Below, one piece after another: positions 1-5,290 of a stretch of DNA of 7,020 nt. How positions within the stretch are numbered: position 1 is the first letter of the stretch; each line of letters begins with the position of its first letter. The notes beneath the pieces are model-generated. The model was not told the origin of the DNA. It saw nothing but the letters and a program-made list of their open reading frames with translations, and made no database searches. The translations under genes were made by a program, and so were the position numbers. The DNA comes from Clostridiales bacterium UBA4717 (GTDB taxonomy: Bacteria > Bacillota > Clostridia > Oscillospirales > CAG-272). The stretch spans positions 1 through 7,020 of the forward strand of contig DHJP01000139.1 in the NCBI GenBank assembly GCA_002404395.1, given 5' to 3'.

Positions 1-3
1 TCT

Positions 4-31
4 ATTGTAATCCTACACTTTTTGCGGACAA
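4..31 (-). promoter_or_regulatory. Possible leftward promoter for a gene outside the window
   Basis: Read on the minus strand, TTGTCC (26-31) and TACAAT (4-9) are separated by 16 bases, a fair sigma-A match pointing out of the window. A perfect 7-base inverted repeat, CACTTTT (16-22) and AAAAGTG (30-36), overlaps it and could be an operator or just chance in AT-rich DNA. No target gene can be seen, so this is tentative. Confidence 0.25.
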
Positions 32-47
32 AAGTGAAAATCTGATA

Positions 48-76
48 TTGACAAACCGATTCCTTTATGATATAAT
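48..76 (+). promoter_or_regulatory. Consensus sigma-A promoter of tRNA-Trp
   Basis: TTGACA (48-53) and TATAAT (71-76) are both perfect consensus hexamers with a 17-base spacer, and TG at 68-69 gives an extended -10. Transcription should start near 83, about 10 bases before the mature tRNA. Such strength is usual for a stable RNA gene. Confidence 0.93.
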
Positions 77-92
77 ACCATTTGTGAGATTT

Positions 93-168
93 AGGGGTAT
101 AGCTCAGTTGGTAGAGCAGCGGTCTCCAAAACCGCGTGTCCAGAGTTCGAGTCTTTGTGCCCCTGCCA
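93..168 (+). tRNA. trnW: tRNA-Trp (anticodon CCA)
   Basis: The sequence folds as a complete cloverleaf. The acceptor stem is 93-99 with 158-164 (one T-G wobble), the discriminator is G165 and the CCA tail is encoded at 166-168. The anticodon stem is 119-123 with 131-135, and its loop CTCCAAA places anticodon CCA at 126-128, which reads UGG (Trp). The T arm is 141-145 with 153-157 around TTCGAGT, and the variable loop is 5 bases. It is a single-gene unit with its own promoter and terminator. The secE/nusG genes that follow tRNA-Trp in many Firmicutes are not next to it here. Confidence 0.97.
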
Positions 169-245
169 AACGGTGTCGTGCTGAACCGTATGTGACTTTG
201 TGAAATTGTTCTTCCGAGATGCGGTTCTCGTGATATCTGCATATG

Positions 246-294
246 TACCATCGAAAAAAGCCTGAACGATTTGTTCGGGCTTTTTTCGATGGTA
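246..294. terminator. Long symmetrical (bidirectional) intrinsic terminator
   Basis: Bases 246-267 pair with 273-294 in a 22-base-pair stem with one G-T wobble and a 5-base loop (GATTT). The core GCC-TGAAC hairpin is flanked by six A on the left and six T on the right, so it presents a U-tract when transcribed from either side. It should end the tRNA-Trp transcript and also the leftward XRE gene, whose stop is about 70 bases away. I see no gene in 169-245 or 295-366. Confidence 0.92.
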
Positions 295-366
295 TTTCGT
301 TATTTGATAAATTATTGGTTCGACCGGGAACGCCGTAGGTGTAACGCCCCATTTACGCTGTATTTT

Positions 367-927
367 CTAGTATTTTACAAATCCGAAGGTCGGATGCAGA
401 ATATCAAATACCAATACAAACAAAATAAACATCATGATGCCGGCTAAGCACCAAAACAGTCTTGAGAGCCAAACATCCTTTTTGCGTATCTCGGCTTTGT
501 ATAATTCAATCATATTTTCATAGAGTTTTTCATTTGAAGCAATAACTTCCGACATATCGGGAGCCTGCGTTGCGTATTCGTTTCCGCTGTGTTCCGGAGC
601 AATAAAATTTTTGTTCTCGGAAGCCGCTATAGTCTCGGTGCTTTTGACAGTTGCGCTTTCTCCGGCGGTTTTCGTCTTAATTGATTCCGTGTGTTCTGTC
701 AAATGTTCTTCTGCGCTGTTTTCGGTTTCTTCAGCTTCATCTGCTAAAAGATCGGCAGTGGAACCTCCCATCGCCTTTGCCATAGATACAACAGTGGTAA
801 TTGTAGGATTGGGCGTTTTGCCGGAAAAAATTCTTGCAACCGTGCTTTCGGGGACGTTGCTTTTTTCGGCAATCTGCTGGTTGGTCATATGGGATTCTTT
901 TTTCAATTGTCTTAATTTTTCTATCAT
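367..927 (-). CDS. XRE-family HTH protein with a C-terminal membrane anchor
   Basis: This 186-residue protein starts with a Cro/C1-type helix-turn-helix of about residues 3-62; the recognition region is TNQQIAEKSNVPESTVARIF, roughly 15-34. Residues 63-125 are an acidic Ser/Thr/Glu-rich linker, probably disordered. Residues 126-150 are charged and possibly helical, and 155-176 form one hydrophobic membrane segment followed by a short tail. The layout suggests a DNA-binding regulator tethered to the inner face of the membrane, which could sense an envelope or membrane signal. The target and signal cannot be read from the sequence. The start is well supported: AGGAAGGTGG (935-944 on the minus strand) lies 7 bases before ATG. 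It is the only gene of its unit and diverges from the 75-residue gene at 1329. The HTH call is firm; the tethered-regulator role is inferred from the architecture. Confidence 0.9.
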   Translation of the reverse strand: MIEKLRQLKKESHMTNQQIAEKSNVPESTVARIFSGKTPNPTITTVVSMAKAMGGSTADLLADEAEETENSAEEHLTEHTESIKTKTAGESATVKSTETIAASENKNFIAPEHSGNEYATQAPDMSEVIASNEKLYENMIELYKAEIRKKDVWLSRLFWCLAGIMMFILFVLVFDILHPTFGFVKY

Positions 928-958
928 CGTATATCCACCTTCCTAAAATTCGTGTCCG

Positions 959-986
959 TAAGCGTGATCCTATCACCTGACGCTTA
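959..986. repeat. Inverted repeat in the XRE gene leader
   Basis: TAAGCGT (959-965) and ACGCTTA (980-986) form a perfect 7-base inverted repeat with a 14-base centre. Nested in it is GTGAT-CCT-ATCAC (964-976). It lies 31 bases upstream of the XRE start codon, between the nearer candidate promoter and the ribosome binding site, where an autoregulatory operator would fit. No binding data can be inferred. Confidence 0.4.
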
Positions 987-1022
987 AGATTCCGGTTTTC
1001 AGGGCCCGACTTGATAAAAATG

Positions 1023-1051
1023 ATAATAAAAAAGCAAATTCGGTTGAGCAA
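1023..1051 (-). promoter_or_regulatory. Candidate proximal promoter of the XRE gene
   Basis: On the minus strand TTGCTC (1046-1051) and TATTAT (1023-1028) are 17 bases apart. The -10 box is good (5 of 6) but the -35 is weak (3 of 6). It would start transcription near 1016 and give a leader of about 90 bases. The stronger leftward promoter at 1244-1272 is an alternative or second start. Confidence 0.4.
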
Positions 1052-1081
1052 AAGTCATATATGATATATTTTGCAGGGGGG

Positions 1082-1141
1082 ACTTGCATATTCGGTTTTT
1101 CAAATGCAAATTTGAGTACCTGTTTTGCAAACTTGCGTATT
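1082..1141. repeat. Direct repeat pair around a perfect palindrome, operator-like
   Basis: ACTTGCATATT (1082-1092) recurs as ACTTGCGTATT (1131-1141), 49 bases apart with one difference. Between them lies TCAAAT-GCAA-ATTTGA (1100-1115), an inverted repeat with perfect 6-base arms. The second copy touches the -35 box of the rightward candidate promoter at 1140. This arrangement resembles a set of regulator binding sites, but AT-rich DNA gives such patterns by chance more easily. Confidence 0.35.
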
Positions 1142-1168
1142 GAACTTTTATTGGTCGTGTGCTATTAT
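1140..1168 (+). promoter_or_regulatory. Candidate upstream rightward promoter
   Basis: TTGAAC (1140-1145) and TATTAT (1163-1168) are separated by 17 bases, with TG at 1160-1161 making an extended -10. It would give a leader of about 155 bases for the 75-residue gene at 1329. Its transcript would run head-on into the leftward promoter at 1244-1272. Confidence 0.5.
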
Positions 1169-1243
1169 GGAAATGCCGGGGCAAAAGCGCAGGATAAGAT
1201 CCGAGGCTTGCATCAAAAGATAATTAAATTAAAAGCACATATT

Positions 1244-1281
1244 ATTGTACACCTGACAACGTTGTTTGTCAAGATTATTAT
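1244..1281. promoter_or_regulatory. Interlocked divergent promoter pair
   Basis: Leftward: TTGACA (1267-1272, minus strand), 17 bases, TACAAT (1244-1249). Rightward: CTGACA (1253-1258), 17 bases, TATTAT (1276-1281). Each -35 box lies inside the spacer of the other promoter, and both are contained in the inverted repeat TGACAA-CGTTGT-TTGTCA (1254-1271). RNA polymerase could hardly occupy both at once, so the two directions should compete. The rightward start near 1288 gives a 41-base leader for the gene at 1329; the leftward start near 1237 gives a long leader for the XRE gene. Confidence 0.65.
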
Positions 1282-1328
1282 GCATTTGGACTTAACAATA
1301 CAGAAAAATTCAAGGACGGAAAAGCAGA

Positions 1329-1556
1329 ATGATATGTACTTACCGCGTGAGAAAAGACAATGTTTGGGATGAGGCAAGCAAAGTGTATACGGTTTACGGA
1401 ATAGAAGCGATCGATTCCGCAGGGAAAACTCTTTTAAGCTATCCCGATGTGTTTTTTGATCTGCAAAAGGCAGAGCGCCTTGCGGATTTGTGCAATGACG
1501 AAAACTTATCATTGATCCATTTCCCGGGGGTCATAGAGGATGCTTTGGCTGAATAG
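1329..1556 (+). CDS. Small protein of unknown function, resembling DUF6514
   Basis: This 75-residue soluble protein has no signal peptide or membrane segment. The first half (about 4-40) looks like beta strands, with the motif YTVYGIEAID at 20-29. The second half (about 45-73) is helical, with AERLADLCNDENLSLIHF (48-65) and a VIEDAL tail. This pattern, a YGIE strand, a helix containing LxxxCN, then LSxxHxxxVxED, is what I recall of the DUF6514 family of short clostridial proteins, whose function is not known. The match is from memory and moderately sure. AAGGA (1312-1316) is 12 bases before ATG, a somewhat long spacing. The gene is alone in its unit, between the interlocked promoters and the terminator at 1611-1660, and diverges from the membrane-anchored XRE gene. 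A regulatory link between the two is possible but unproven. Confidence 0.8.
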   Translation: MICTYRVRKDNVWDEASKVYTVYGIEAIDSAGKTLLSYPDVFFDLQKAERLADLCNDENLSLIHFPGVIEDALAE

Positions 1557-1610
1557 CTGAACGTAAACCGATTTACCTAAATTTTGCGGGTGTTAAACGT
1601 CTACGCGATA

Positions 1611-1660
1611 ATATAAAACGCCGAACGCGCTTGGTATCAAGGCTTTTCGGCGTTTTATAT
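1611..1660. terminator. Bidirectional intrinsic terminator between convergent genes
   Basis: Bases 1611-1625 (ATATAAAACGCCGAA) pair perfectly with 1646-1660, a 15-base-pair stem. The 20-base apex contains a further small hairpin, CTTG (1630-1633) with CAAG (1638-1641). A-rich and T-rich outer flanks let it work in both directions. It lies 55 bases after the 75-residue gene and 38 bases after the end of the leftward permease gene. Confidence 0.88.
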
Positions 1661-1697
1661 TTCAAATCATGAGAAAGTATCAATCGTCTTCCGAGCT

Positions 1698-2474
1698 TTA
1701 ACCGATAAGCTTAAATCCCATTATGACGATCCCGAGTACGACAAGTACGACGCCGGTGGCGCGGTTCAGGGTCTTTGGCTGAGCTTTATTGGCGAGTACG
1801 GCGGCTATTCTTGCCCAGATCAGCGTGAATACTACGCAGAGTACAAGCGTCGGAATATCCGGTATGCCTCCGATCGCAAAATGTGAGACCGCGCCGGTCA
1901 GCGCGGTAAACGTCATGATAAATACGCTTGTTCCCACGGCGGTTTTGAGTTCATATCCCATTACTCCGGTCAGGATCAAAAGCATCATCATTCCTCCGCC
2001 CGCTCCGACGAAGCCGCAGATAAAACCGATCAGCGCACCGCAGATGATCGACTGCACCGCGCGTTTGACGGCAGAGGTCTGAGCCATCATTTCCTTGGTG
2101 GTCATAACCGGGCGTATAATAAATTTCAAACCGAGCAAAAAGGTCATAAATACCGAAAAGCCGCCCATAGCGGTTGTGGGTAAAAGGCTTGCCGTATAGC
2201 TTCCGACGACTGTAAAAGTCAGGACGCTGAGCATCATGATAAGACCGTTTTTTATGTCAAGATTCTTGTTTTTGTGATAGGTATACGCCGACACTGCACT
2301 TGCGAGCACATCCGAAGAAAGCGCGATTCCGACCGCCATATAGGGGTCAATGTCCAAAAAGGTAATGAGCATGGGGCTGATGACTGCCGCGGCGCTCATT
2401 CCGGCAAAGCCGGTGCCGAGACCGGCTCCCATGCCGGCAAAAAAGGTTGTAAGTATCATAAGGAGAATTTTCAC
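1698..2474 (-). CDS. TSUP-family (TauE/SafE) membrane permease
   Basis: The product has 258 residues and about eight hydrophobic segments, with short loops. It shows the internal duplication of the TSUP (formerly DUF81) family: a glycine-rich turn GLGTGFAGMSAAA (18-30) in the first half and GFVGAGGGMMM (154-164) in the second. Members export or import sulfite, sulfoacetate, thiosulfate or other small organic anions. The substrate cannot be told from the sequence. The length is normal for the family. The start is GTG (2472-2474), overlapping the MarR stop as GTGA, so translation is probably coupled. GGAGG (2488-2492) lies 13 bases upstream, which is far for independent initiation. An alternative ATG five codons in has no ribosome binding site. 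The pairing with a MarR regulator suggests the anion, or a toxic relative, induces the operon; that is inference. Confidence 0.93.
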   Translation of the reverse strand: MKILLMILTTFFAGMGAGLGTGFAGMSAAAVISPMLITFLDIDPYMAVGIALSSDVLASAVSAYTYHKNKNLDIKNGLIMMLSVLTFTVVGSYTASLLPTTAMGGFSVFMTFLLGLKFIIRPVMTTKEMMAQTSAVKRAVQSIICGALIGFICGFVGAGGGMMMLLILTGVMGYELKTAVGTSVFIMTFTALTGAVSHFAIGGIPDIPTLVLCVVFTLIWARIAAVLANKAQPKTLNRATGVVLVVLGIVIMGFKLIG

Positions 2475-2911
2475 TTGTTTTCGTTTGCCTCCGTGAGCTT
2501 ATTTAAGTTTTCTTCGATGATTTTTAAAGCGTGTGCAAATGCTTTGCGGGTCTCGCTGTCCATATTTGCGTATACTTTCTCAAAAAAATCCGCCTGAAGC
2601 TGCCGACCGCGTTCAATGATCGGTTGCGCTTTGTCAGTGCATATCAGCTCGTTTTTTCGGCGATCGCCGGAAACATTGCGACGCGCGAGATATCCCTCGC
2701 GCACCAGCCGATCGACATTCACCGATATCAGATTTGCTTTGATGTGCCGTATCTCCGCTATCTCCGACGCGGTTTTGTACTCCGGATTGTTGCCGAGAAA
2801 CATCAGTATATCGAAAGCGGTCTGCGGAAGGTCGAGTGCTTTGCAAAGCGGTTTGCAAACGCTGCTGTATGCCGAGGCGATTTTTTTGGGAATTTCTATT
2901 CCGAAACGCAT
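2471..2911 (-). CDS. MarR-family transcriptional regulator
   Basis: The product has 146 residues, typical for MarR dimers. The winged helix covers about 29-95: LPQTAFDILMFLG, then the recognition region KTASEIAEIRHIKANLISVNVDRL (within 46-69), then the wing with GDRRKNELICT (82-92), including the conserved Asp-Arg-Arg. N- and C-terminal helices would form the dimer interface. The frame is open further upstream, but ATG 2909-2911 is chosen because AAGGAG (2918-2923) lies 6 bases before it and the promoter and transcription start lie inside the longer frame. It is the first gene of a two-gene operon with the TSUP permease and probably represses the operon through the two TTCA-N4-TGAA sites at 2922-2948. 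There are no cysteines near the N-terminus of the OhrR type; C19, C23 and C91 are present, with no known sensing role. Confidence 0.93.
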   Translation of the reverse strand: MRFGIEIPKKIASAYSSVCKPLCKALDLPQTAFDILMFLGNNPEYKTASEIAEIRHIKANLISVNVDRLVREGYLARRNVSGDRRKNELICTDKAQPIIERGRQLQADFFEKVYANMDSETRKAFAHALKIIEENLNKLTEANENK

Positions 2912-2921
2912 ACATAACTCC

Positions 2922-2948
2922 TTCATATTTGAACAGTTCATTTTTGAA
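2922..2948. promoter_or_regulatory. Tandem palindromic operator, probably for MarR
   Basis: TTCATTTTTGAA (2937-2948) and TTCATATTTGAA (2922-2933) are two copies of TTCA-N4-TGAA with centres 15 bases apart. The first extends to AGTTCA-N4-TGAACT with perfect 6-base arms. It covers the predicted start of transcription (about 2944), and the second covers the ribosome binding site. This position is typical of MarR autorepression. The protein-site assignment is inferred. Confidence 0.75.
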
Positions 2949-2950
2949 CT

Positions 2951-2979
2951 ATTATAGCATGGGACACTGATTTTGTCAA
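2951..2979 (-). promoter_or_regulatory. Consensus promoter of the marR-TSUP operon
   Basis: On the minus strand TTGACA (2974-2979) and TATAAT (2951-2956) are perfect consensus boxes 17 bases apart, with TG of an extended -10 just before TATAAT. A promoter this strong next to an operator suggests the operon is normally held off by repression. Confidence 0.93.
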
Positions 2980-3103
2980 GGGCAAGTATTCTGCGGCGCG
3001 CGGTGACGTGCACTGTTCAGGCGAAAAATACGTTGCAAATAATGTTTTATCGGCGATTTTAGCCAAAAATTGAAAATTTTTTTGCAAAAATAAAAAAATA
3101 TTC

Positions 3104-3132
3104 TTGACAGCGGTGCAAAGCAGTGGTATTAT
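3104..3132 (+). promoter_or_regulatory. Promoter of the ilvE transcription unit
   Basis: TTGACA (3104-3109) and TATTAT (3127-3132) are 17 bases apart, with TG at 3124-3125 as an extended -10. A-tract-rich DNA at 3066-3100 resembles an UP element. Transcription should start near 3139, giving a leader of about 174 bases before ilvE. Confidence 0.9.
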
Positions 3133-3160
3133 ACTGCTATATTTCGGGAGGAATGCGGTT

Positions 3161-3286
3161 ATGTTTGCATCGGTAAGCGGTAAAAAGATGGTATTTTTCA
3201 AGCTGTCGGACTGCGTTTCTTTGCGAAAAAGCAAATTACTTTTTTCGGGCACTGCTGTCTCAGTGTCCGTTTTGTTTTTTATCTGA
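3161..3286 (+). CDS. Putative 41-residue leader peptide of the ilvE attenuator
   Basis: A frame of 41 codons starts at ATG 3161 with GGGAGG (3146-3151) 9 bases upstream. It ends at TGA 3284-3286, 26 bases before ilvE. The peptide begins MFASVSGKKMVFFKL and ends with SVSVLFFI; 12 of its 41 residues are Val, Leu or Ile, including a Leu-Leu pair (codons TTA CTT, 3236-3241) just before the terminator hairpin. The last 13 codons run through an intrinsic terminator (3246-3280), which makes little sense for an ordinary gene but fits a translated leader whose ribosome controls read-through into ilvE. A ribosome held at the Leu pair would cover the left arm of the hairpin. The peptide matches no family I know. 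The frame may extend upstream to a TTG at 3104, but that lies in the promoter. Confidence 0.55.
   Translation: MFASVSGKKMVFFKLSDCVSLRKSKLLFSGTAVSVSVLFFI
3246..3280 (+). terminator. Intrinsic terminator in the ilvE leader (attenuator)
   Basis: CGGGCACTG (3246-3254) pairs with CAGTGTCCG (3261-3269) in nine pairs, one of them a G-T wobble, with a 6-base loop. TTTTGTTTTTT follows directly. It sits between the promoter and ilvE, so full-length transcripts require read-through. Possible competing pairings are CGGAC (3207-3211) with GTCCG (3265-3269), and a stem of 3224-3230 with 3241-3247. No T-box core (TGGNACC) is seen in the leader, so leader-peptide control or an unknown RNA sensor is more likely. 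Confidence 0.8.
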
Positions 3287-3312
3287 GCCGCCAACGACGG
3301 TATGGAGGAATT

Positions 3313-4371
3313 ATGGAAATCAAAATTATCAAAACCGAAAATCCGAAGCCGATACCGAGCGAAAATCTCGGATTCGGAAAGGTGTTTACCGATCATATGT
3401 TTATTGCCGACTATAATCGGCATGACGGTTGGAACAATGCGCGGATCGTGCCTTTCGGGAATCTGAGCCTTCATCCGGCGGCAACCGTGTTTCATTACGG
3501 CGCCGAAATTTTTGAAGGACTTAAGGCGTACTACAGAGCCGACGGTAAGATAGGGCTGTTTCGCCCGATCGAAAATGTGCGGAGAATGAATAATTCCGCA
3601 GAGCGGCTGAGACTTCCCCGGATGAATGAGGAGGATATGCTTGAAGCGATCATGACTCTTGTAAAGCTTGAAAGCGCGTGGGTCCCGAAAGCGGACGGTA
3701 CGTCGCTTTATATCAGACCGTTTATGTTCGGAGATGATGAGCATTTGGGAGTCCATTCGATAGATCGGGCAAAGTTCGTGATCATCGCTTCTCCGAGCGG
3801 AAGCTATTATCCCGAGGGCATAAATCCGGTCAAGATCATGATAGAGAAGGATGATGTAAGAGCGGTCAGAGGCGGTACCGGTTACGCAAAATGCGGCGGT
3901 AACTATGCGGCTGCCAACCGCGCTGCCGAAAATGCGGAGCAAAAGGGATATACGCAGGTGCTCTGGCTTGACGGAGTGGAAAGAAAATATATTGAAGAGG
4001 TCGGCGCGATGAACGTTATGTTCATGATCGGAGACGAAATAGTTACCCCGAAGCTTACCGGCTCTATCCTGCCCGGAATTACCAGAAAATCCTGCATAGA
4101 GGTGCTCCGTGATGAGGGATATAAGGTCAGCGAACGGCTGCTTTCGGTTGACGAGCTTACAAGATCCATGGAGGACGGCACCCTTAAGGAGGCATGGGGA
4201 TGCGGAACGGCGGCGGTAGTATCGCCTATAGGCGAGCTTGCTTATGCGGACAAGGTATACACCGTAAACGGCGGTAAGATCGGTAAAGTTACGCAGATGC
4301 TATACGATACTTTAACGGGGATTCAATTCGGCAGGATCAAAGATACGAGAAATTGGACCGTTACCGTATAA
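3313..4371 (+). CDS. ilvE: Branched-chain amino acid aminotransferase
   Basis: This 352-residue class IV (fold type IV) PLP enzyme moves the amino group between glutamate and the 2-oxo acids of Leu, Ile and Val. It acts in the cytoplasm as the last step of their synthesis or first of their breakdown. Length and sequence fit the mammalian/Bacillus-type branch (about 350 residues) rather than the shorter E. coli type. Visible motifs are FHYGAEIFEGLKAY (60-73), the PLP-lysine K193 in GYAKCGGNYAAA, QVLWLDG (215-221), the PLP-pyridine glutamate in EEVGAMN (E229), LPGITRKS (253-260) and the phosphate-binding GCGTAAVVSPIG (296-307). It appears complete. GGAGG (3304-3308) lies 4 bases before ATG. No other ilv or leu gene is nearby, so it is a stand-alone unit, with an attenuator-like leader that probably ties expression to amino acid supply. 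Confidence 0.97.
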   Translation: MEIKIIKTENPKPIPSENLGFGKVFTDHMFIADYNRHDGWNNARIVPFGNLSLHPAATVFHYGAEIFEGLKAYYRADGKIGLFRPIENVRRMNNSAERLRLPRMNEEDMLEAIMTLVKLESAWVPKADGTSLYIRPFMFGDDEHLGVHSIDRAKFVIIASPSGSYYPEGINPVKIMIEKDDVRAVRGGTGYAKCGGNYAAANRAAENAEQKGYTQVLWLDGVERKYIEEVGAMNVMFMIGDEIVTPKLTGSILPGITRKSCIEVLRDEGYKVSERLLSVDELTRSMEDGTLKEAWGCGTAAVVSPIGELAYADKVYTVNGGKIGKVTQMLYDTLTGIQFGRIKDTRNWTVTV

Positions 4372-4401
4372 AAGACAAGCGCGTATTGAAATATAAATAA
4401 A

Positions 4402-4436
4402 AAACAGCTCTCGGATGTCGCATCCGGGAGCTGTTT
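4402..4436 (-). terminator. Intrinsic terminator, mainly for the leftward phosphatidyltransferase gene
   Basis: Bases 4402-4417 pair with 4421-4436 around a 3-base loop, with one T-G wobble. On the minus strand the stem is followed by TTTTTTATTTATATTT, a strong U-tract, so it ends the gene whose stop is at 4442. On the plus strand only three T follow, so it is a weaker terminator for ilvE, 31 bases after its stop. Confidence 0.88.
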
Positions 4437-4441
4437 GCAGT

Positions 4442-5017
4442 TTACTGCGGGTCTGAGTTCTTGAATTTTCCGATCAAAAATATAGATTTGACATTTGGGG
4501 AATATTTGTTTGAAAACACGTGGATCAGAATTTCTTCCATCGAAGCATATCCGCCGATAATGCAGACGGCAGAGCAAACAGCGATCGGGTCAAATATATG
4601 GATAAGATACGGCACGCAAAAAAGTGCTCCGCCGGTGATCTTGTTTGCATATGTGTGTATGGAGGCAAAACGTCTGTATTTTATTCCCGCGATCAGATAA
4701 GCGCAGAGCCTGACGGCGAGTATTACGGTTACTGCATACCAGATAGGCAGGGGAAGTATCGGTATCAGATACGGCACTATGTGAAAAAGCATTGCCGAAT
4801 AAAACATTATGTCCGAGATACTGTCGAGTATGGAACCGGTCTCGCTTTCGGCATTCAGTGCTCTTGCGAGGAAACCGTCAAGCACATCGCTCACTCCGCA
4901 CACCGTATAAACTATGAAAAAATAAGGCGAAAAAGGTTTCGCGAGCAACAAAAGCGCAGAGCCGATGATCCTCAGGCTTGTTATACAGTTGGGAATCATA
5001 GCTTTATCTATTTTCAC
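4442..5017 (-). CDS. CDP-alcohol phosphatidyltransferase family protein
   Basis: This 191-residue membrane enzyme has the complete signature of the family, D-x2-DG-x2-AR-x8-G-x3-D-x3-D: D44, D47, G48, A51, R52, G61, D65, D69. These bind the divalent metal and CDP-diacylglycerol. The N-terminal IPNxITxxR (8-16) is also typical. About six hydrophobic segments are visible. It swaps CMP for an alcohol head group to make a phospholipid; whether the acceptor is glycerol-3-phosphate (PgsA type), serine, inositol or another alcohol is not clear. The length is close to PgsA (about 180-200), but pgsA is normally elsewhere and several paralogues are common in Clostridia. The start is GTG (5015-5017) with GGGGAG (5028-5033) 10 bases upstream and an in-frame stop just above it. 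It is a single-gene unit, divergent from the phosphopantetheinyl transferase. Confidence 0.93.
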   Translation of the reverse strand: MKIDKAMIPNCITSLRIIGSALLLLAKPFSPYFFIVYTVCGVSDVLDGFLARALNAESETGSILDSISDIMFYSAMLFHIVPYLIPILPLPIWYAVTVILAVRLCAYLIAGIKYRRFASIHTYANKITGGALFCVPYLIHIFDPIAVCSAVCIIGGYASMEEILIHVFSNKYSPNVKSIFLIGKFKNSDPQ

Positions 5018-5097
5018 GCATCAATCACTCCCCGATTGTCGGTTTTGTTTCTTTGCTTGATTTTTACCCAAAATTGAAAAAATATTCCAACATAGTA

Positions 5098-5126
5098 ATT
5101 ATAGCAGTATTTTCTCAACAAATCAA
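5098..5126 (-). promoter_or_regulatory. Promoter of the CDP-alcohol phosphatidyltransferase gene
   Basis: On the minus strand TTGATT (5121-5126) and TATAAT (5098-5103) are 17 bases apart, and TGC before TATAAT gives an extended -10. Transcription should start near 5091, with a 74-base leader. Confidence 0.85.
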
Positions 5127-5218
5127 TAAGTTTTTAAAGTTTTGTCAGCACTTTGAGATAAAAGCCGCGGCAAAGCGAGCCGAAAATCTTAACAAAAAGT
5201 TAATAATATATGCAGATA

Positions 5219-5247
5219 TTGAATTTAGTGCGAAAAAGTGTTATTAT
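5219..5247 (+). promoter_or_regulatory. Promoter of the phosphopantetheinyl transferase gene
   Basis: TTGAAT (5219-5224) and TATTAT (5242-5247) are 17 bases apart with TG at 5239-5240 as an extended -10. The start is expected near 5254, 37 bases before the ATG. Just upstream lies a small inverted repeat, TTAAC-N5-GTTAA (5189-5203), of unknown role. Confidence 0.8.
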
Positions 5248-5290
5248 TTAATCACGGAAAGTTTGGACGGCAGGAAAGCGGTAAAGCGAT

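Larger units (their letters stand above)
928..1328. other. 400-base gene-free region between divergent genes, rich in palindromes
   Basis: No convincing gene is present: open frames here lack ribosome binding sites and protein-like composition. The region is AT-rich and holds at least three candidate promoters and several inverted and direct repeats, listed separately. If the leftward promoter at 1244-1272 is the main one for the XRE gene, its transcript has a leader of about 310 bases. No riboswitch or T-box core was recognised. Confidence 0.6.

Noticed and set aside
93..168. tRNA-Trp as an integration site for a mobile element
   Set aside because: No repeat of the tRNA 3' end, integrase or phage-like gene is found in the window.
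104..352. 82-codon open frame on the minus strand
   Set aside because: It runs antisense through the tRNA and the terminator hairpin and has no ribosome binding site.
1061..1372. 103-codon rightward open frame in the intergenic region
   Set aside because: It has no ribosome binding site, an unlikely composition, and overlaps the better-supported gene at 1329.
2912..3013. Extended N-terminus of the MarR protein
   Set aside because: The extra codons span the promoter and the predicted transcription start, while ATG 2909-2911 has a good ribosome binding site.
3153..3176. Seven-codon frame ATG CGG TTA TGT TTG CAT CGG in the ilvE leader, a possible alternative leader peptide
   Set aside because: Its ATG is only one base from the GGGAGG site, too close for initiation; the ATG at 3161 is properly spaced.
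3139..3312. T-box riboswitch in front of ilvE
   Set aside because: The conserved TGGNACC core and the usual length are missing.
2938..3942. 334-codon minus-strand open frame
   Set aside because: It is a shadow of ilvE and its leader; it crosses the ilvE promoter, has no ribosome binding site, and ilvE is clearly the real gene.
4520..5077. 185-codon plus-strand open frame
   Set aside because: It is a shadow of the CDP-alcohol phosphatidyltransferase, which has its full signature on the minus strand.
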